Assembly (NCBI GenBank): GCA_035308765.1
Contig: DATGGA010000004.1
Coordinates: 27,923-91,922, forward strand
Source of the DNA: RBG-16-66-20 sp035308765
GTDB lineage: Bacteria > Pseudomonadota > Gammaproteobacteria > Burkholderiales > SG8-39
Direction: 5' to 3'
Length of the DNA stretch: 64,000 bases
Of this stretch, positions 43,180-52,235 are shown piece after piece. The number at the start of each line of letters is the position of its first letter. Position 1 is the first letter of the stretch. The notes beneath the pieces were generated by a model that had not been told where the DNA came from, made no database searches, and saw only the letters and a list, made by a program, of their open reading frames with translations. Both the position numbers and the translations under genes were made by a program.

Positions 43180-44036
43180 TTCCTACCCGCCCCCATCCAG
43201 ACGATCGCGCCGACGACGATGAAGGCTCCCGCGACCTGCAGCGGCGCCACGGCCTGGTCGAGGATCGCCCAGGCGAGGCCCAACACGGCGATCGGCTCGA
43301 AATTCAGCACCGCCATGTTGTTCACCGCGCCCAGCCGCGGCAGCACCACGAACAGCGAGGTGATCGCGGTGCCGTAGAACGCGGTCAGCAGCGCAAGCGC
43401 GATCCAGCCAGTGCGGTCGGCGGGCCAAGCGAAATCGCCCGCCGCCATGCCGCCGGCGAGCGTCACGACGGCGACGACGCTCATGGTGAGGAAGCTGCGC
43501 AGGCGGCCGTCCATGCCGACCAGCCAACGCGTCGTCAGCAGCATCGCCGTGGCGAAGGAAAGCGACGCGCCGCTCGCCCACAGCACGCCGGGGCCTATCT
43601 CGGCCCAGCGCCCGGCAAAGCCGGATAAATGCGCGCCCGCCCTTCCCCAGACGTCGAGCGCGAGCGCGAGGCCGGCGAGCGCGATGGGCATGGCGATCAG
43701 CACGCGCGGCCGCGGACGCTCGCCGCCAGAGGCCCAGGAGAGCAGCGAGAGCGCCAGCGGATGGGTGTTGAAGGCGAGCAGCGCGAGCGCCACCGGTATG
43801 CGCGCGACAGACGAATACAGGCAGTAGCTCTGGATCGTGAGCAGCAGCCCGATGACGATGGCTCGGTCTTTTCTTTCTACCCTTAGGGAAACACCGTTGT
43901 AGACAAGAAGAGCCAATACAAACAATGCCGTGCCCGTGGAGCGCACCACCACCGCCACGGTCACGTTGGTGCCGTGGTCGAACGCGATGCGCGCCGCAAT
44001 GTGATTGCTGCCGAAGACGGCAGCAATCACCAGCAT
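43176..44036 (-). CDS. EamA/DMT-superfamily permease
   Basis: 286 residues, ten predicted transmembrane helices in two EamA repeats. Start MLVIAAVFGSNHIAARIAF follows the family opening. The RWLVGMDGRLRSF segment separates the halves. Probably exports an amino acid or metabolite. The frame could extend a few codons upstream into the Bug gene's stop, but ATG 44036 fits the first helix. Confidence 0.9.
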   Translation of the reverse strand: MLVIAAVFGSNHIAARIAFDHGTNVTVAVVVRSTGTALFVLALLVYNGVSLRVERKDRAIVIGLLLTIQSYCLYSSVARIPVALALLAFNTHPLALSLLSWASGGERPRPRVLIAMPIALAGLALALDVWGRAGAHLSGFAGRWAEIGPGVLWASGASLSFATAMLLTTRWLVGMDGRLRSFLTMSVVAVVTLAGGMAAGDFAWPADRTGWIALALLTAFYGTAITSLFVVLPRLGAVNNMAVLNFEPIAVLGLAWAILDQAVAPLQVAGAFIVVGAIVWMGAGRK

Positions 44037-44070
44037 CAGGACGATGCCGAGCCCGCGCGATTCCAGAAAA

Positions 44071-45033
44071 TCAGTCCGGCTTGATGTTGTTGTCTTTGAC
44101 GACCTTGCTCCAGCGCGCCATCTCGCCGAGCAGGAATTTCTGCAGGTCTTCCGGGCTGCTCACCACCAGGTCCATGCCGAGCGTCTCGGTGAGCGTCTTG
44201 CGCAGGTCGGGCTGGCCGAGCGCCTTGACGAGTTCGGCGTGGAACTTGTCCAGGATCGGCCTGGGCGTGCCGGCGGGCGCGAATATGCCCCACCACGCCA
44301 GCGCCGAGAATCCCTTGAACCCCTGCTCGGCAAGCGCGGGCACATCCGGCATGGACGCCGAGCGTTTGTCGCCGGTGACGGCAATGGCGCGCAGCTTGCC
44401 ATTCTTGACGTGCGGTCCGACAGCGGCCACGGACGCGACGCCCAACTCGATCTGGCCGCCGATCGTGTCGGTGATCATCGGCCCGCCGCCCTTGTAGGGC
44501 ACGTGCACCAGCCTGATGCCGGCCGACTGCTGGACCAGGATCATGGTCAGGTGCCCGAGTGAGCCGTTGCCGATCGAGCCGAAGGAAACCGAATCCGGCC
44601 TGGCTTTTGCCGCCGCAATGACGTCGGCAAAGCTCTTATACGGTTTCGAGGGATTGGTGGTGATCGCCATCGGTGCGGTGCCGACCAGCATCACGGGCGC
44701 GAGGTCCTTGGCGGTGTCGAACTGCATCCCCGGGATCAGCGAGGGATTGACCGCGTGCGTGTCGAACACCACCACGTAGGTGTAGCCGTCGGGCCTGGAC
44801 TTGGCGACGAATGCCGTGCCGATGGATCCCGATGCGCCGGGCTTGTTCTCGACGACGAACTGCTGCTTGAGCGCTTCGGTGAGCTTGACGCTCAGCAGCC
44901 GCGCCAGCGGATCCACCGATCCGCCCGGCGGGAACGGCACTATCAGTGTCACCGGCTTCGCCGGCCAGTCCTGGCCGTGGGCGCCGAAAGACGCCGCGAG
45001 CGACAGCAGCAGTGCGATTGCAAAACGTGGCAT
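44071..45033 (-). CDS. Bug/TctC-family receptor protein
   Basis: Third intact Bug receptor. 320 residues from ATG 45033, the second of two ATGs separated by one codon. The first (45039) touches the GGGGAGGA site, while the second has proper spacing. Signal peptide ends near GAHGQ; then VPFPPGGSVDPLARLL, VVENKPGASG, SRPDGYTYVV, VPYKGGGPMI and C-terminal WSKVVKDNNIKPD. It is divergent from the SDR gene. Confidence 0.93.
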   Translation of the reverse strand: MPRFAIALLLSLAASFGAHGQDWPAKPVTLIVPFPPGGSVDPLARLLSVKLTEALKQQFVVENKPGASGSIGTAFVAKSRPDGYTYVVVFDTHAVNPSLIPGMQFDTAKDLAPVMLVGTAPMAITTNPSKPYKSFADVIAAAKARPDSVSFGSIGNGSLGHLTMILVQQSAGIRLVHVPYKGGGPMITDTIGGQIELGVASVAAVGPHVKNGKLRAIAVTGDKRSASMPDVPALAEQGFKGFSALAWWGIFAPAGTPRPILDKFHAELVKALGQPDLRKTLTETLGMDLVVSSPEDLQKFLLGEMARWSKVVKDNNIKPD

Positions 45034-45092
45034 TGGCATTCCTCCCCGGTCGCTATGATAGCGGCGGAATCCACCCGGGAGAACAAAAGCAA

Positions 45093-45842
45093 ATGAAACC
45101 CTTCGACCTGAACGGCAAAGTCGCGGTCGTCACCGGCGGCAACGGCGGCATCGGCCTGGGCATGGCGCGCGGTCTGGCCGCCGCGGGCGCAAAAGTGGTG
45201 GTCGCGGGCCGCAATGCGCAAAAGAGCGCCGCCGCGGCCAAGGAGGTCGGCGGCATCGCGATCGAGGCCGACGTCAGGAGCGAAGCCTCGCTACGGGCGC
45301 TGATCGCCGGGACCGTGAAGCACCACGGCAGGCTCGACATCCTCGTCAACAACGCCGGCATCAACATCCGCAGGCAGCCGCAGGAGTACACGCTCGCCGA
45401 ATACCACGAGGTCATGAACACCAACCTCACGAGCGCGTTCAACTGCTCGCAGCTCGCCTATCCCGAGATGAAGAATGCCGGCGGCGGCAAGATCATCAAC
45501 ATCGGATCGATGATGTCCATTTTCGGCGCCTCGTTCACCACGCCCTACGCCGCATCCAAGGGCGGCATCGTGCAGATGAGCCGCGCCATGGCCTGCGCCT
45601 GGGCAAAGGACAACATCCAGGTGAACGCGGTGCTGCCGGGGTGGATCGACACCGATCTCACGCGCGGCGCGAGGCAGGACGTCGCCGGCCTGCACGAGCG
45701 CGTGCTCGCGCGCACGCCGGCAGGACGCTGGGGCGACCCGGCCGATTTCGCCGGCATCGCAGTGTTTCTTGCGAGCGCCGCCTCGGACTTCGTCACCGGC
45801 ACGGCAATTCCCGTGGACGGAGGGTATTCAGTTCAGGGCTAG
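45093..45842 (+). CDS. Short-chain dehydrogenase/reductase
   Basis: 249 residues. TGGNGGIG cofactor loop (14-21), NNAG, a complete catalytic set with Ser in NIGSMMSIFG and YAASK, and C-terminal PVDGGYS. A classical NAD(P)-dependent alcohol/ketone oxidoreductase of the FabG type. ATG 45093 with GGGAGAA upstream. Its last 15 bases overlap the convergent GNAT gene. It is divergent from the Bug gene, which suggests the two serve one substrate. Confidence 0.92.
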   Translation: MKPFDLNGKVAVVTGGNGGIGLGMARGLAAAGAKVVVAGRNAQKSAAAAKEVGGIAIEADVRSEASLRALIAGTVKHHGRLDILVNNAGINIRRQPQEYTLAEYHEVMNTNLTSAFNCSQLAYPEMKNAGGGKIINIGSMMSIFGASFTTPYAASKGGIVQMSRAMACAWAKDNIQVNAVLPGWIDTDLTRGARQDVAGLHERVLARTPAGRWGDPADFAGIAVFLASAASDFVTGTAIPVDGGYSVQG

Positions 45843-46319
45843 CTCCCAAGTCTCGGCAACCAGGTATTTGCCGAAGCTTTTGTGACGCGCGCTCGACACC
45901 AGGCGGAATCCTTCCGCCTGGTAGATGGCGCGCGCCGCAGCGAGATGGCTCTGCGTCCACAGCACCATCCTGCGGTAGCCGGCGCGCCGCGCGAATGCGA
46001 TGCAGGCACGGGTCAGGCGCCTGCCGAGCCCCTGACCGCGCGCCCTGGGATGGACGATGAGCAGCCGAAGCTTGGATTCCCTGGCGGAATTCCTGACCAG
46101 GAAGACCGAGCCCACGACCTCGCCGTTCATTTCGGCGATCCAGCAGCGCTCGAATTTCGGCTTGAAATCGCGCACGAAGCCGGCGGCGATTTCGGCCACC
46201 AGCGCCTCGAAGGTCGCGTCGTAGCCGAATTCGCGCGCATAGAGCTCGCCATGCAGCTGCACCACGCGGCCCATGTCGCCCGGCCGGGGCCGCCTCAAGC
46301 GCACGGCTATGCGGCACAC
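45828..46319 (-). CDS. GNAT-family N-acetyltransferase
   Basis: 163 residues. Motif A IVHPRARGQGLGRRLTRACI and AARAIYQAEGFRLV are the acetyl-CoA-binding signature. The N-terminal DMGRVVQLHGELYAREFGYD segment resembles regulators fused to MarR, but no DNA-binding domain is present here. It lies one base after the MaoC-like gene's stop, so probably in that operon. Confidence 0.9.
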   Translation of the reverse strand: MCRIAVRLRRPRPGDMGRVVQLHGELYAREFGYDATFEALVAEIAAGFVRDFKPKFERCWIAEMNGEVVGSVFLVRNSARESKLRLLIVHPRARGQGLGRRLTRACIAFARRAGYRRMVLWTQSHLAAARAIYQAEGFRLVSSARHKSFGKYLVAETWELALN

Positions 46320-46320
46320 G

Positions 46321-47190
46321 TCAGGAAGCCAGCGTGCACTTGCCGTTGTTGATCACGACGATGTCGTTGCGCTCCGGGATGCGGCAGCGGAAAGAAACCG
46401 TCCTGCCATCGACCCAGATATCGGTGGCGATGGCTTCGCCGGGATAGACCGGCGCGGAAAAACGCACGTCGAACCCGGCGATGCGCGTGTGGTCGTAAGC
46501 CGCGACCGTCTGCAGGATGGCGCGGCAGGCCACGCCGTAAGTGCAGAGACCGTGCAGGATGGGCGCCGGAAAACCCACGCGCTTCGCGAGGCCGGGATCG
46601 GCGTGCAGCGGATTGCGGTCGCCATTCAGCCGGTAGAGCAGCGCCTGGTCCTTGCGCGTCGGCAGCGTCGCCGTCATATCGGGTTTGCGGCCGGGAACCG
46701 GATGCGGCTGCGGGCCGGGCCCGTGCTCGGAACGTGCGGGTCCGCCGAAGCCGCCGTCACCGCGCGCGAATGTCGACGAGCGCAGCGTAAACATCGGCTG
46801 CCCGTCGGCGGCGGAACGCACCGCGGCTTCCGTGCAGATGACCGCTCCCTTGCCGGCTCCCTTGTCGTAGGCGGCGGTAACGCGCGCGCTCGCGATCAGC
46901 TCGCCTTCAGGGGGCAAGGGCCGGTGCAGGGTCAGGCACTGCTCGCCGTGCACCACTTTCGTGTAGTCGTAGCCGCAGTCCTTCAGCAGCGGCACCCGCG
47001 TCAGCACGGTCGCCATCGACGGCACCGTCTTCAACGCAGGCTGCTCGAATACATATGGCAGCTCGTTCCGGTCGAGGGGATCGGCGCCCATGCCGATGCC
47101 GACGGCATAGAGCATGGTCTCGCGGTCCGTGTACCGGAAGCGCTCGCCGTCGCGCTTGAGGCCCATCAGGTGGTCGTAGTTGAGAGCCAT
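46321..47190 (-). CDS. MaoC-family (R)-specific enoyl-CoA hydratase (hydratase-2 type)
   Basis: 289 residues, two hot-dog domains as in the hydratase-2 part of peroxisomal MFE-2. The catalytic Asp/His segment YRLNGDRNPLHADPGLAKRVGF (near 188-209) is complete, followed by PILHGLCTYG. It hydrates trans-2-enoyl-CoA to (3R)-hydroxyacyl-CoA. It begins 7 bases after the SDR at 47198-48097, whose product would oxidise that intermediate. Together they match MFE-2 encoded as two genes. Confidence 0.93.
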   Translation of the reverse strand: MALNYDHLMGLKRDGERFRYTDRETMLYAVGIGMGADPLDRNELPYVFEQPALKTVPSMATVLTRVPLLKDCGYDYTKVVHGEQCLTLHRPLPPEGELIASARVTAAYDKGAGKGAVICTEAAVRSAADGQPMFTLRSSTFARGDGGFGGPARSEHGPGPQPHPVPGRKPDMTATLPTRKDQALLYRLNGDRNPLHADPGLAKRVGFPAPILHGLCTYGVACRAILQTVAAYDHTRIAGFDVRFSAPVYPGEAIATDIWVDGRTVSFRCRIPERNDIVVINNGKCTLAS

Positions 47191-47197
47191 CGCGTCC

Positions 47198-48097
47198 TCA
47201 GTCCAGTTCCATTCCGTCCATGCCCGAATTCTTGCGCACCTTCGGCAGCATGGCGCGGATCAGCCGGCCCGCTTCGGCGGGATCGGCCACCTGCTGCGCT
47301 TCCGCGCCGCGCCGCCAGCCTTCGCAGACCGCGATGCGCCCGACGCCGGCCTGGATCACGCGGCCCGTGATGTCCTGGGCCAGCTCGCTTGCGAGATAAG
47401 CGACGACCGGCGACACCCACTTCGGATCGCGCATGGCGCGCTGTTCTTCGGTCACCGCGCGCAGGCCCTCCGTCATGCGCGTCTGCGCGGAAGGCGACAC
47501 CGCGTTCACCGTGACGCCGATGCGCTTCAACTCGCGCGCGGCGATGATGGTGAAGGCCGCGATGCCCGCCTTGGCCGCGCCGTAGTTCGACTGTCCCACG
47601 TTGCCGTAGATGCCCGAGGTCGAAGTGGTGTTGATGATCCGTCCCATGACCGGGTCGCCTGTCTTCTTGTGCAGTTCGCGCCAATGGGCCGCGGCGTGGC
47701 GCGACGGCGCGAAGGTGCCCTTGAGGTGCACCTGGATGACGGCGTCCCACTCCTCTTCGCTCATGTTGACGAGCATGCGGTCGCGCAGGATGCCCGCGTT
47801 GTTGACGACGATGTCGAGCTTGCCGTAAGCCTCCACCGCGTGGTCGATCATGTGCTTCGCGCCAGCCCAGGAGCTGACGTCGTCGCCGTTGACCACCGCC
47901 TCGCCGCCCGCCTTCCTGATGTCGGCGACGGTCTGCGCCGCGAACGAGGCGTCGCGGCCGGTGCCGTCCACGTTCGCGCCCAGATCGTTGACCACCACCC
48001 TGGCGCCGTTCGCCGCGAGCAGCAGCGCGTGCTCCCGGCCCAGTCCGCGGCCCGCGCCCGTGACGACCGCCACCCGCCCTTTGCACAATCCCGCCAT
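47198..48097 (-). CDS. (3R)-hydroxyacyl-CoA dehydrogenase-like SDR (MFE-2 type)
   Basis: 299 residues: TGAGRGLGREHALLLA cofactor loop, VVVNDLGANVDG (typical of MFE-2 dehydrogenases), NNAG, Ser in TTSTSGIYG and YGAAK active site, and an extra ~50-residue C-terminal region. It oxidises (3R)-hydroxyacyl-CoA with NAD. The partner hydratase is the next gene, 7 bases downstream, so both make an R-specific beta-oxidation module. Confidence 0.93.
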   Translation of the reverse strand: MAGLCKGRVAVVTGAGRGLGREHALLLAANGARVVVNDLGANVDGTGRDASFAAQTVADIRKAGGEAVVNGDDVSSWAGAKHMIDHAVEAYGKLDIVVNNAGILRDRMLVNMSEEEWDAVIQVHLKGTFAPSRHAAAHWRELHKKTGDPVMGRIINTTSTSGIYGNVGQSNYGAAKAGIAAFTIIAARELKRIGVTVNAVSPSAQTRMTEGLRAVTEEQRAMRDPKWVSPVVAYLASELAQDITGRVIQAGVGRIAVCEGWRRGAEAQQVADPAEAGRLIRAMLPKVRKNSGMDGMELD

Positions 48098-48134
48098 GCC
48101 TGCCCTCCCCCTGTGTCTACCGTTTCCGGCCCGC

Positions 48135-48470
48135 TCAGCGCCGGCCCTTCTTCACGAAATCGAGCGACGCCTGGAACAGTTCCAGGTCCTTTTCGTAGTC
48201 GGCCGCATCGGCGCGCTCGATCTGGATCCACTCGCGCGTGCTCGCCACGCCGCCGGGCGAAAAGGGTCCGACGTTGTCGCGGGTAAACTGCAGCTCGGTC
48301 GCAGTCGCCACGGGCAGGCGCAGGCCGACGCCGTTGCCGCTGATGCAGGCGAACATCTTGTCGCTGGCGAAGTAGGCGTCGAGGCCGTTGATCTTGCGCG
48401 CGCTGACGCCCGGCAGGGCCAGCAGCAGCGCGTCGATCCGCTCTTTTCTAGAAGAGGGAATATCCGCCAT
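48135..48470 (-). CDS. TfoX/Sxy N-terminal-like domain protein
   Basis: 111 residues from ATG 48470. SRKERIDALLLALPGVSARKINGLDAYFASDKMFACISGNGVGLRLP is a TfoX N-terminal-type pattern; the Gly-x-x-Ala-Phe-like core is altered to GLDAYF. The TfoX C-terminal domain is missing, as in many small family members not involved in competence. The first 23 bases overlap the end of the upstream SDR. Confidence 0.75.
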   Translation of the reverse strand: MADIPSSRKERIDALLLALPGVSARKINGLDAYFASDKMFACISGNGVGLRLPVATATELQFTRDNVGPFSPGGVASTREWIQIERADAADYEKDLELFQASLDFVKKGRR

Positions 48471-49224
48471 CGATGAGGAAGGTGTCGCCCGTGTGGTAGC
48501 TGCTCGCATCGCTCACCAGGTAGACCGCGATGGCGCCGAAATCCTCGGGCTTGCCCCAGCGGCGCACCGGCACGCGCGGCAGCACCTTGTCGCGGAACTT
48601 GTCCCAGTTGAGCGCCTTTTCGGTCATCGCGGTCTCGATCCAGCCCGGCAGGATGGCGTTGGCGCGAATGCCGTGGCGTGCGAATTCCACCGCCAGCGCC
48701 CGGATCATGGAGATCAGGCCGCCCTTGGTGGCGGCGTAGTGCTCGCCACGCGGCTGGCCCGAGATCGCAGCCAGGCTGGCGGTGCCGACCAGCGCGCCGC
48801 CCCTGCCGTGTTCCGCCATGTGCCTGGCCGCGGCGCGCAGCGTATAGAACGCGCCGTCCAGGTTGACGCGCGTGACGCGCTTCCATTCCTCGGTCGTCAT
48901 CTCGGTGAAGGATTTCACCGTCGCGCGGCCGCTCACGCCGGCATTGGCGAAGCAGGCATGGACCGGTCCGAGCGCGGCGACGGTTTCGGCAAAGCGCTTT
49001 TCAACTTCCTGTTCGTCGCCTACGTCGCAGTGCAGCGCGATCGCTTTCCCGCCATGGGATTGTATTTTTTTCAGGGAAATTTCATTTTTTTGGGCATTCG
49101 TGCCCCAAATGCAGACCGCGGCACCCGCCTGCGCGAGCGCCTCGGCCATGCCCAGGCCGATGCCGCTGTTGCCGCCGGTAATCAGCGCCGTCTTGCCGGT
49201 CAGATCGAAAGCCTTGTAGGCCAT
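48448..49224 (-). CDS. Short-chain dehydrogenase/reductase
   Basis: 258 residues. TGGNSGIG cofactor loop, NAGV, Ser in VGTASLAAISG and YAATK active site, PLW-like end replaced by DGGYSLF. Classical SDR; substrate unknown. It is divergent from the molybdenum hydroxylase gene (30-base spacer), which suggests shared control. Together with the MFE-2 pair it makes up a catabolic block. Confidence 0.92.
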   Translation of the reverse strand: MAYKAFDLTGKTALITGGNSGIGLGMAEALAQAGAAVCIWGTNAQKNEISLKKIQSHGGKAIALHCDVGDEQEVEKRFAETVAALGPVHACFANAGVSGRATVKSFTEMTTEEWKRVTRVNLDGAFYTLRAAARHMAEHGRGGALVGTASLAAISGQPRGEHYAATKGGLISMIRALAVEFARHGIRANAILPGWIETAMTEKALNWDKFRDKVLPRVPVRRWGKPEDFGAIAVYLVSDASSYHTGDTFLIDGGYSLF

Positions 49225-49254
49225 GGGCGGCTCGCCAATTAGAATTCAAACATC

Positions 49255-51549
49255 ATGAACGAAAAGTACGGCGTCGGGCAATCGGTTTCGCGCTTCGAAG
49301 ACCCGCGCCTGCTGCGCGGCGAGGGACATTTCATCAACGACCTCGTCGTCCCGGGCATGGCCCACATCGCCTATGTGCGCTCGCCGCATGCGCGCGCGCG
49401 CATCGCCGCGATGGACGCGGCGGCAACGCTCGCCGCGCCGGGCGTGCTGGGCGTGTTCACCATCGACGACCTGGAACGCGACGGCGTCGGCGTCACGTCG
49501 CCCTCGCTCAAGCGCAGCCGCCCGGACGGCAAGCCCGCCTTCTGGCGCGCGCACCCGGGCCTCGCAAAGGGGATCGCGCGCCACGTCGGCGACCCTGTGG
49601 CCATCGTCGTCGCGGAGACGCTGGCGCAGGCAAAAGACGCCGCAGAACTGCTGCAGGTGGACTACGAGGCGCAGCCCGTTAGCGGGCCTGTCTGGGAGGA
49701 ATGCCCCGACAACATCAGCAACGTATTCGAGGTCGGCAACCGCATCGCGACCGAGGCCGCGTTCGCGGCCGCTGCTCATGTCGTCAAGCGACGCTACACC
49801 GTGTCGCGCGTGCACGCGCAGTTCATGGAGCCGCGCGGCGCGCTGGGCGTGTGGGACCGGGGCGAAGACCGCTACACCCTGCATTGCGACGTGCAGTATC
49901 CGCACCGCGTGCGCGAGATCCTCGCCGGGGTGCTCAAGGTCCCGGAACACCGCATCCGCGTCGTCAGCCAGGACGTCGGCGGCGCCTTCGGCGCCAAGGG
50001 CTGGGCGCACTTCGAGCACCGGCACGTGCTGTGGCTCGCGCGCAAGCTCGGCCGTGCCGTGAAATGGACCTGCGACCGCAGCGAGTCGCTGCTCGCGGAT
50101 GAGCACGGGCGCGACCTGTCCTCCGAGATCGAGCTCGCCTTCGACGCCGATCACCGCATCCTCGCGCTGCGCGCGCAAAACGTCAGCGCGCTCGGCGCCT
50201 ACGTCTCCACCGACCGCAACCTGCTGCCCGGATTCGTCAACCTGGGCTCGCTTGCCGGCATGTACGTGATTCCGGCGGCGCATGTGCGCGTCACCAGCGT
50301 CTTCAGCCACACGCAGTCGCTCGCACCCTACCGCGGCAACGGCCGGCCGGAGGCGATTTTCCTGCTGGAGCGCCTGATCGACGACGCCGCGCGCGAACTG
50401 GGCATCGACCGCGTGGAATTGCGCAGGCGGAATTTAATCAGGACCTTTCCATACAAGACCGCGATCACCTTCACTTACGACTGCGGGGACTTCGAGAAGG
50501 GACTGGACAGGGCCCTTGCTCTCTCGGACTGGAAAAATTTCCCCGAAAGAAAGAAGCAATCCCTGTCGAAAGGAAAACTTCGCGGCATCGGCCTCGCCAA
50601 CGCCATCGAACGCGCCGCGGCGCCCGGCATCGAATACGCGGAAATCCGCTTCGATTCCTCGGGCGGCGCGACGCTCGCGGTCGGCACCAAGAGCCAGGGC
50701 CAGGGACACGAGACCATGTACCGCCAGATCGCGGTGGAACGCCTCGGGCTCGCGCCCGGCGAGCTGCGCTTCATCGAAGGCGACACCGACGCCGTTGCCT
50801 GGGGCGCGGGCACGGGGGGCTCGCGCTCGGCCGCGATCGGCGGCACCGCGCTGTGGCTCGCCGCCGACAAGGTGATCGCCAAGGGCAAGCGCATCGCCGC
50901 GCACCTGCTGGAAGCGGCCGATTCGGACATCGCGTTCGCCTCCGGGCGCTTCAGCATCGCCGGCACCGACCGCGGCGTTTCCATCAAGGAAGTGGCGCGC
51001 GCCTCATTTGCCTTCGCCACGCTGCCCAGGAACATCGAGCCGGGCCTGTTCGAGAGCGCGACGTTCTCGCCCGCGCAGGAGACTTTCCCGAACGGCACGC
51101 ACGTCTGCGAAGTAGAGGTCGATCCGGATACCGGGGCCATCGAGCTGCTCAACTACGCGGTGGTGGACGACGTCGGCACCGAGATCAACCCGCTCACGCT
51201 GCAGGGCCAGGTGGTGGGCGGCATCGTGCAGGGCCTGGGCCAGATCCTGATGGAGCAGATCGTCTACGACGCCGACGGCCAGCTGCTCACCGGCTCCTTC
51301 ATGGACTATGCCATGCCGCGCGCCGGCGACATCTGCGATTTCAAGGTCGGCCACAACGCGGTGCCGACGAAACTCAATCCGCTCGGCGCCAAGGGCGCGG
51401 GCGAAGCCGGCACCGTGGGCGCACTCGCCGCGGCGATGAACGCGATCGTGGACGCGCTCGGCACGGAAAACATCGAGATGCCCGCCACGCCGGAACGGGT
51501 ATGGAGGGCGCTACGTACGAAACCGCACACCACAAATACCGGCCTCTAG
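49255..51549 (+). CDS. Xanthine-dehydrogenase-family molybdopterin-binding large subunit
   Basis: 764 residues. N-terminal aldehyde oxidase a/b hammerhead domain (GEGHFINDLVVPGMAHIAYVRSPHARA), then the Moco domain with GGAFGAKGW, SQGQGHETMYRQIA and the conserved Glu in GAKGAGEAGTVGA. Hydroxylates aldehydes, aromatic acids or N-heterocycles. The usual FAD (CoxM) and 2Fe-2S (CoxS) subunits are not adjacent, so it is an orphan or uses partners elsewhere. The C-terminal 39 bases overlap the convergent VOC gene. Confidence 0.93.
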   Translation: MNEKYGVGQSVSRFEDPRLLRGEGHFINDLVVPGMAHIAYVRSPHARARIAAMDAAATLAAPGVLGVFTIDDLERDGVGVTSPSLKRSRPDGKPAFWRAHPGLAKGIARHVGDPVAIVVAETLAQAKDAAELLQVDYEAQPVSGPVWEECPDNISNVFEVGNRIATEAAFAAAAHVVKRRYTVSRVHAQFMEPRGALGVWDRGEDRYTLHCDVQYPHRVREILAGVLKVPEHRIRVVSQDVGGAFGAKGWAHFEHRHVLWLARKLGRAVKWTCDRSESLLADEHGRDLSSEIELAFDADHRILALRAQNVSALGAYVSTDRNLLPGFVNLGSLAGMYVIPAAHVRVTSVFSHTQSLAPYRGNGRPEAIFLLERLIDDAARELGIDRVELRRRNLIRTFPYKTAITFTYDCGDFEKGLDRALALSDWKNFPERKKQSLSKGKLRGIGLANAIERAAAPGIEYAEIRFDSSGGATLAVGTKSQGQGHETMYRQIAVERLGLAPGELRFIEGDTDAVAWGAGTGGSRSAAIGGTALWLAADKVIAKGKRIAAHLLEAADSDIAFASGRFSIAGTDRGVSIKEVARASFAFATLPRNIEPGLFESATFSPAQETFPNGTHVCEVEVDPDTGAIELLNYAVVDDVGTEINPLTLQGQVVGGIVQGLGQILMEQIVYDADGQLLTGSFMDYAMPRAGDICDFKVGHNAVPTKLNPLGAKGAGEAGTVGALAAAMNAIVDALGTENIEMPATPERVWRALRTKPHTTNTGL

Positions 51550-52233
51550 GGCTCCCGACGCTGCGGCCTCGAGCACAACGCCCGCGAATACCGGTTCCGG
51601 GCCGATTCCCGGCAGGAAATCGATCGCGCCCGCATCGAGCGCGATACGGAATTTCCCGCCACCCAGTTCCTGCGCCGGCCGCTCCATGATCCCGCCCCAC
51701 TTCGCGGCCAGCGCAGCGGCGTCGGGGCATTCGATTTCCACCGCGAGCAGGCGGCGCGCGACGTTGTCGCGAATCGCGCGCTGCCAATCGGGTCCAGCCG
51801 GCGCGTAATGTCCCATCGGATCGCTGCCACCATCGGTGCGGTTGAATTCCAGCATCGCCGCGCCAGTGTCTTTGGGGTGCAACTGCACGCCCAGGTAGCC
51901 GCCGTGCCGGATCACGTTGGCGGCGCGCACGCCCAGCGACTCCGCGTGCCGCTGCCGGCGCTCGGGATCGTCGCAGTCCATGATCACCATGTAGCCGTAG
52001 CGCCCGCCGTGGCGCTCCAGGAAACGCCCGGCCGTAGTGCCGGAGCGCGTAGGCGAGACGATTTCGATGAAGCTGCTGCCGACCGGGAACAGCACGTTCT
52101 CCAGGCCGTACCTGGCGACGTTCGGGTCGCGATGGCACTCTTCGAGGCCGAGCTGCGACTTGATCTTCGCGGCCTCGGCGGCGAGGTCTGCCGCGACCAG
52201 GCAGACCTGCCGCAGCCGCAGGTAAGGCGCCAC
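51511..52233 (-). CDS. VOC-family protein, two-domain glyoxalase-like
   Basis: 240 residues from GTG 52233, two bases after the enoyl-CoA hydratase stop. LRLRQVCLVAADL opens a first glyoxalase-like module; a second follows after about residue 130, with VEIECPDAAALAAKWGG and RFPxxG-like strands. The closest type is the glyoxalase-like domain of 2,3-dihydroxybiphenyl-dioxygenase relatives, but the metal ligands are not clear. ATG/GTG choice is uncertain because the frame is open to 52377 over the neighbour gene. Confidence 0.8.
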   Translation of the reverse strand: MAPYLRLRQVCLVAADLAAEAAKIKSQLGLEECHRDPNVARYGLENVLFPVGSSFIEIVSPTRSGTTAGRFLERHGGRYGYMVIMDCDDPERRQRHAESLGVRAANVIRHGGYLGVQLHPKDTGAAMLEFNRTDGGSDPMGHYAPAGPDWQRAIRDNVARRLLAVEIECPDAAALAAKWGGIMERPAQELGGGKFRIALDAGAIDFLPGIGPEPVFAGVVLEAAASGALEAGICGVRFRT

Positions 52234-52235
52234 GC

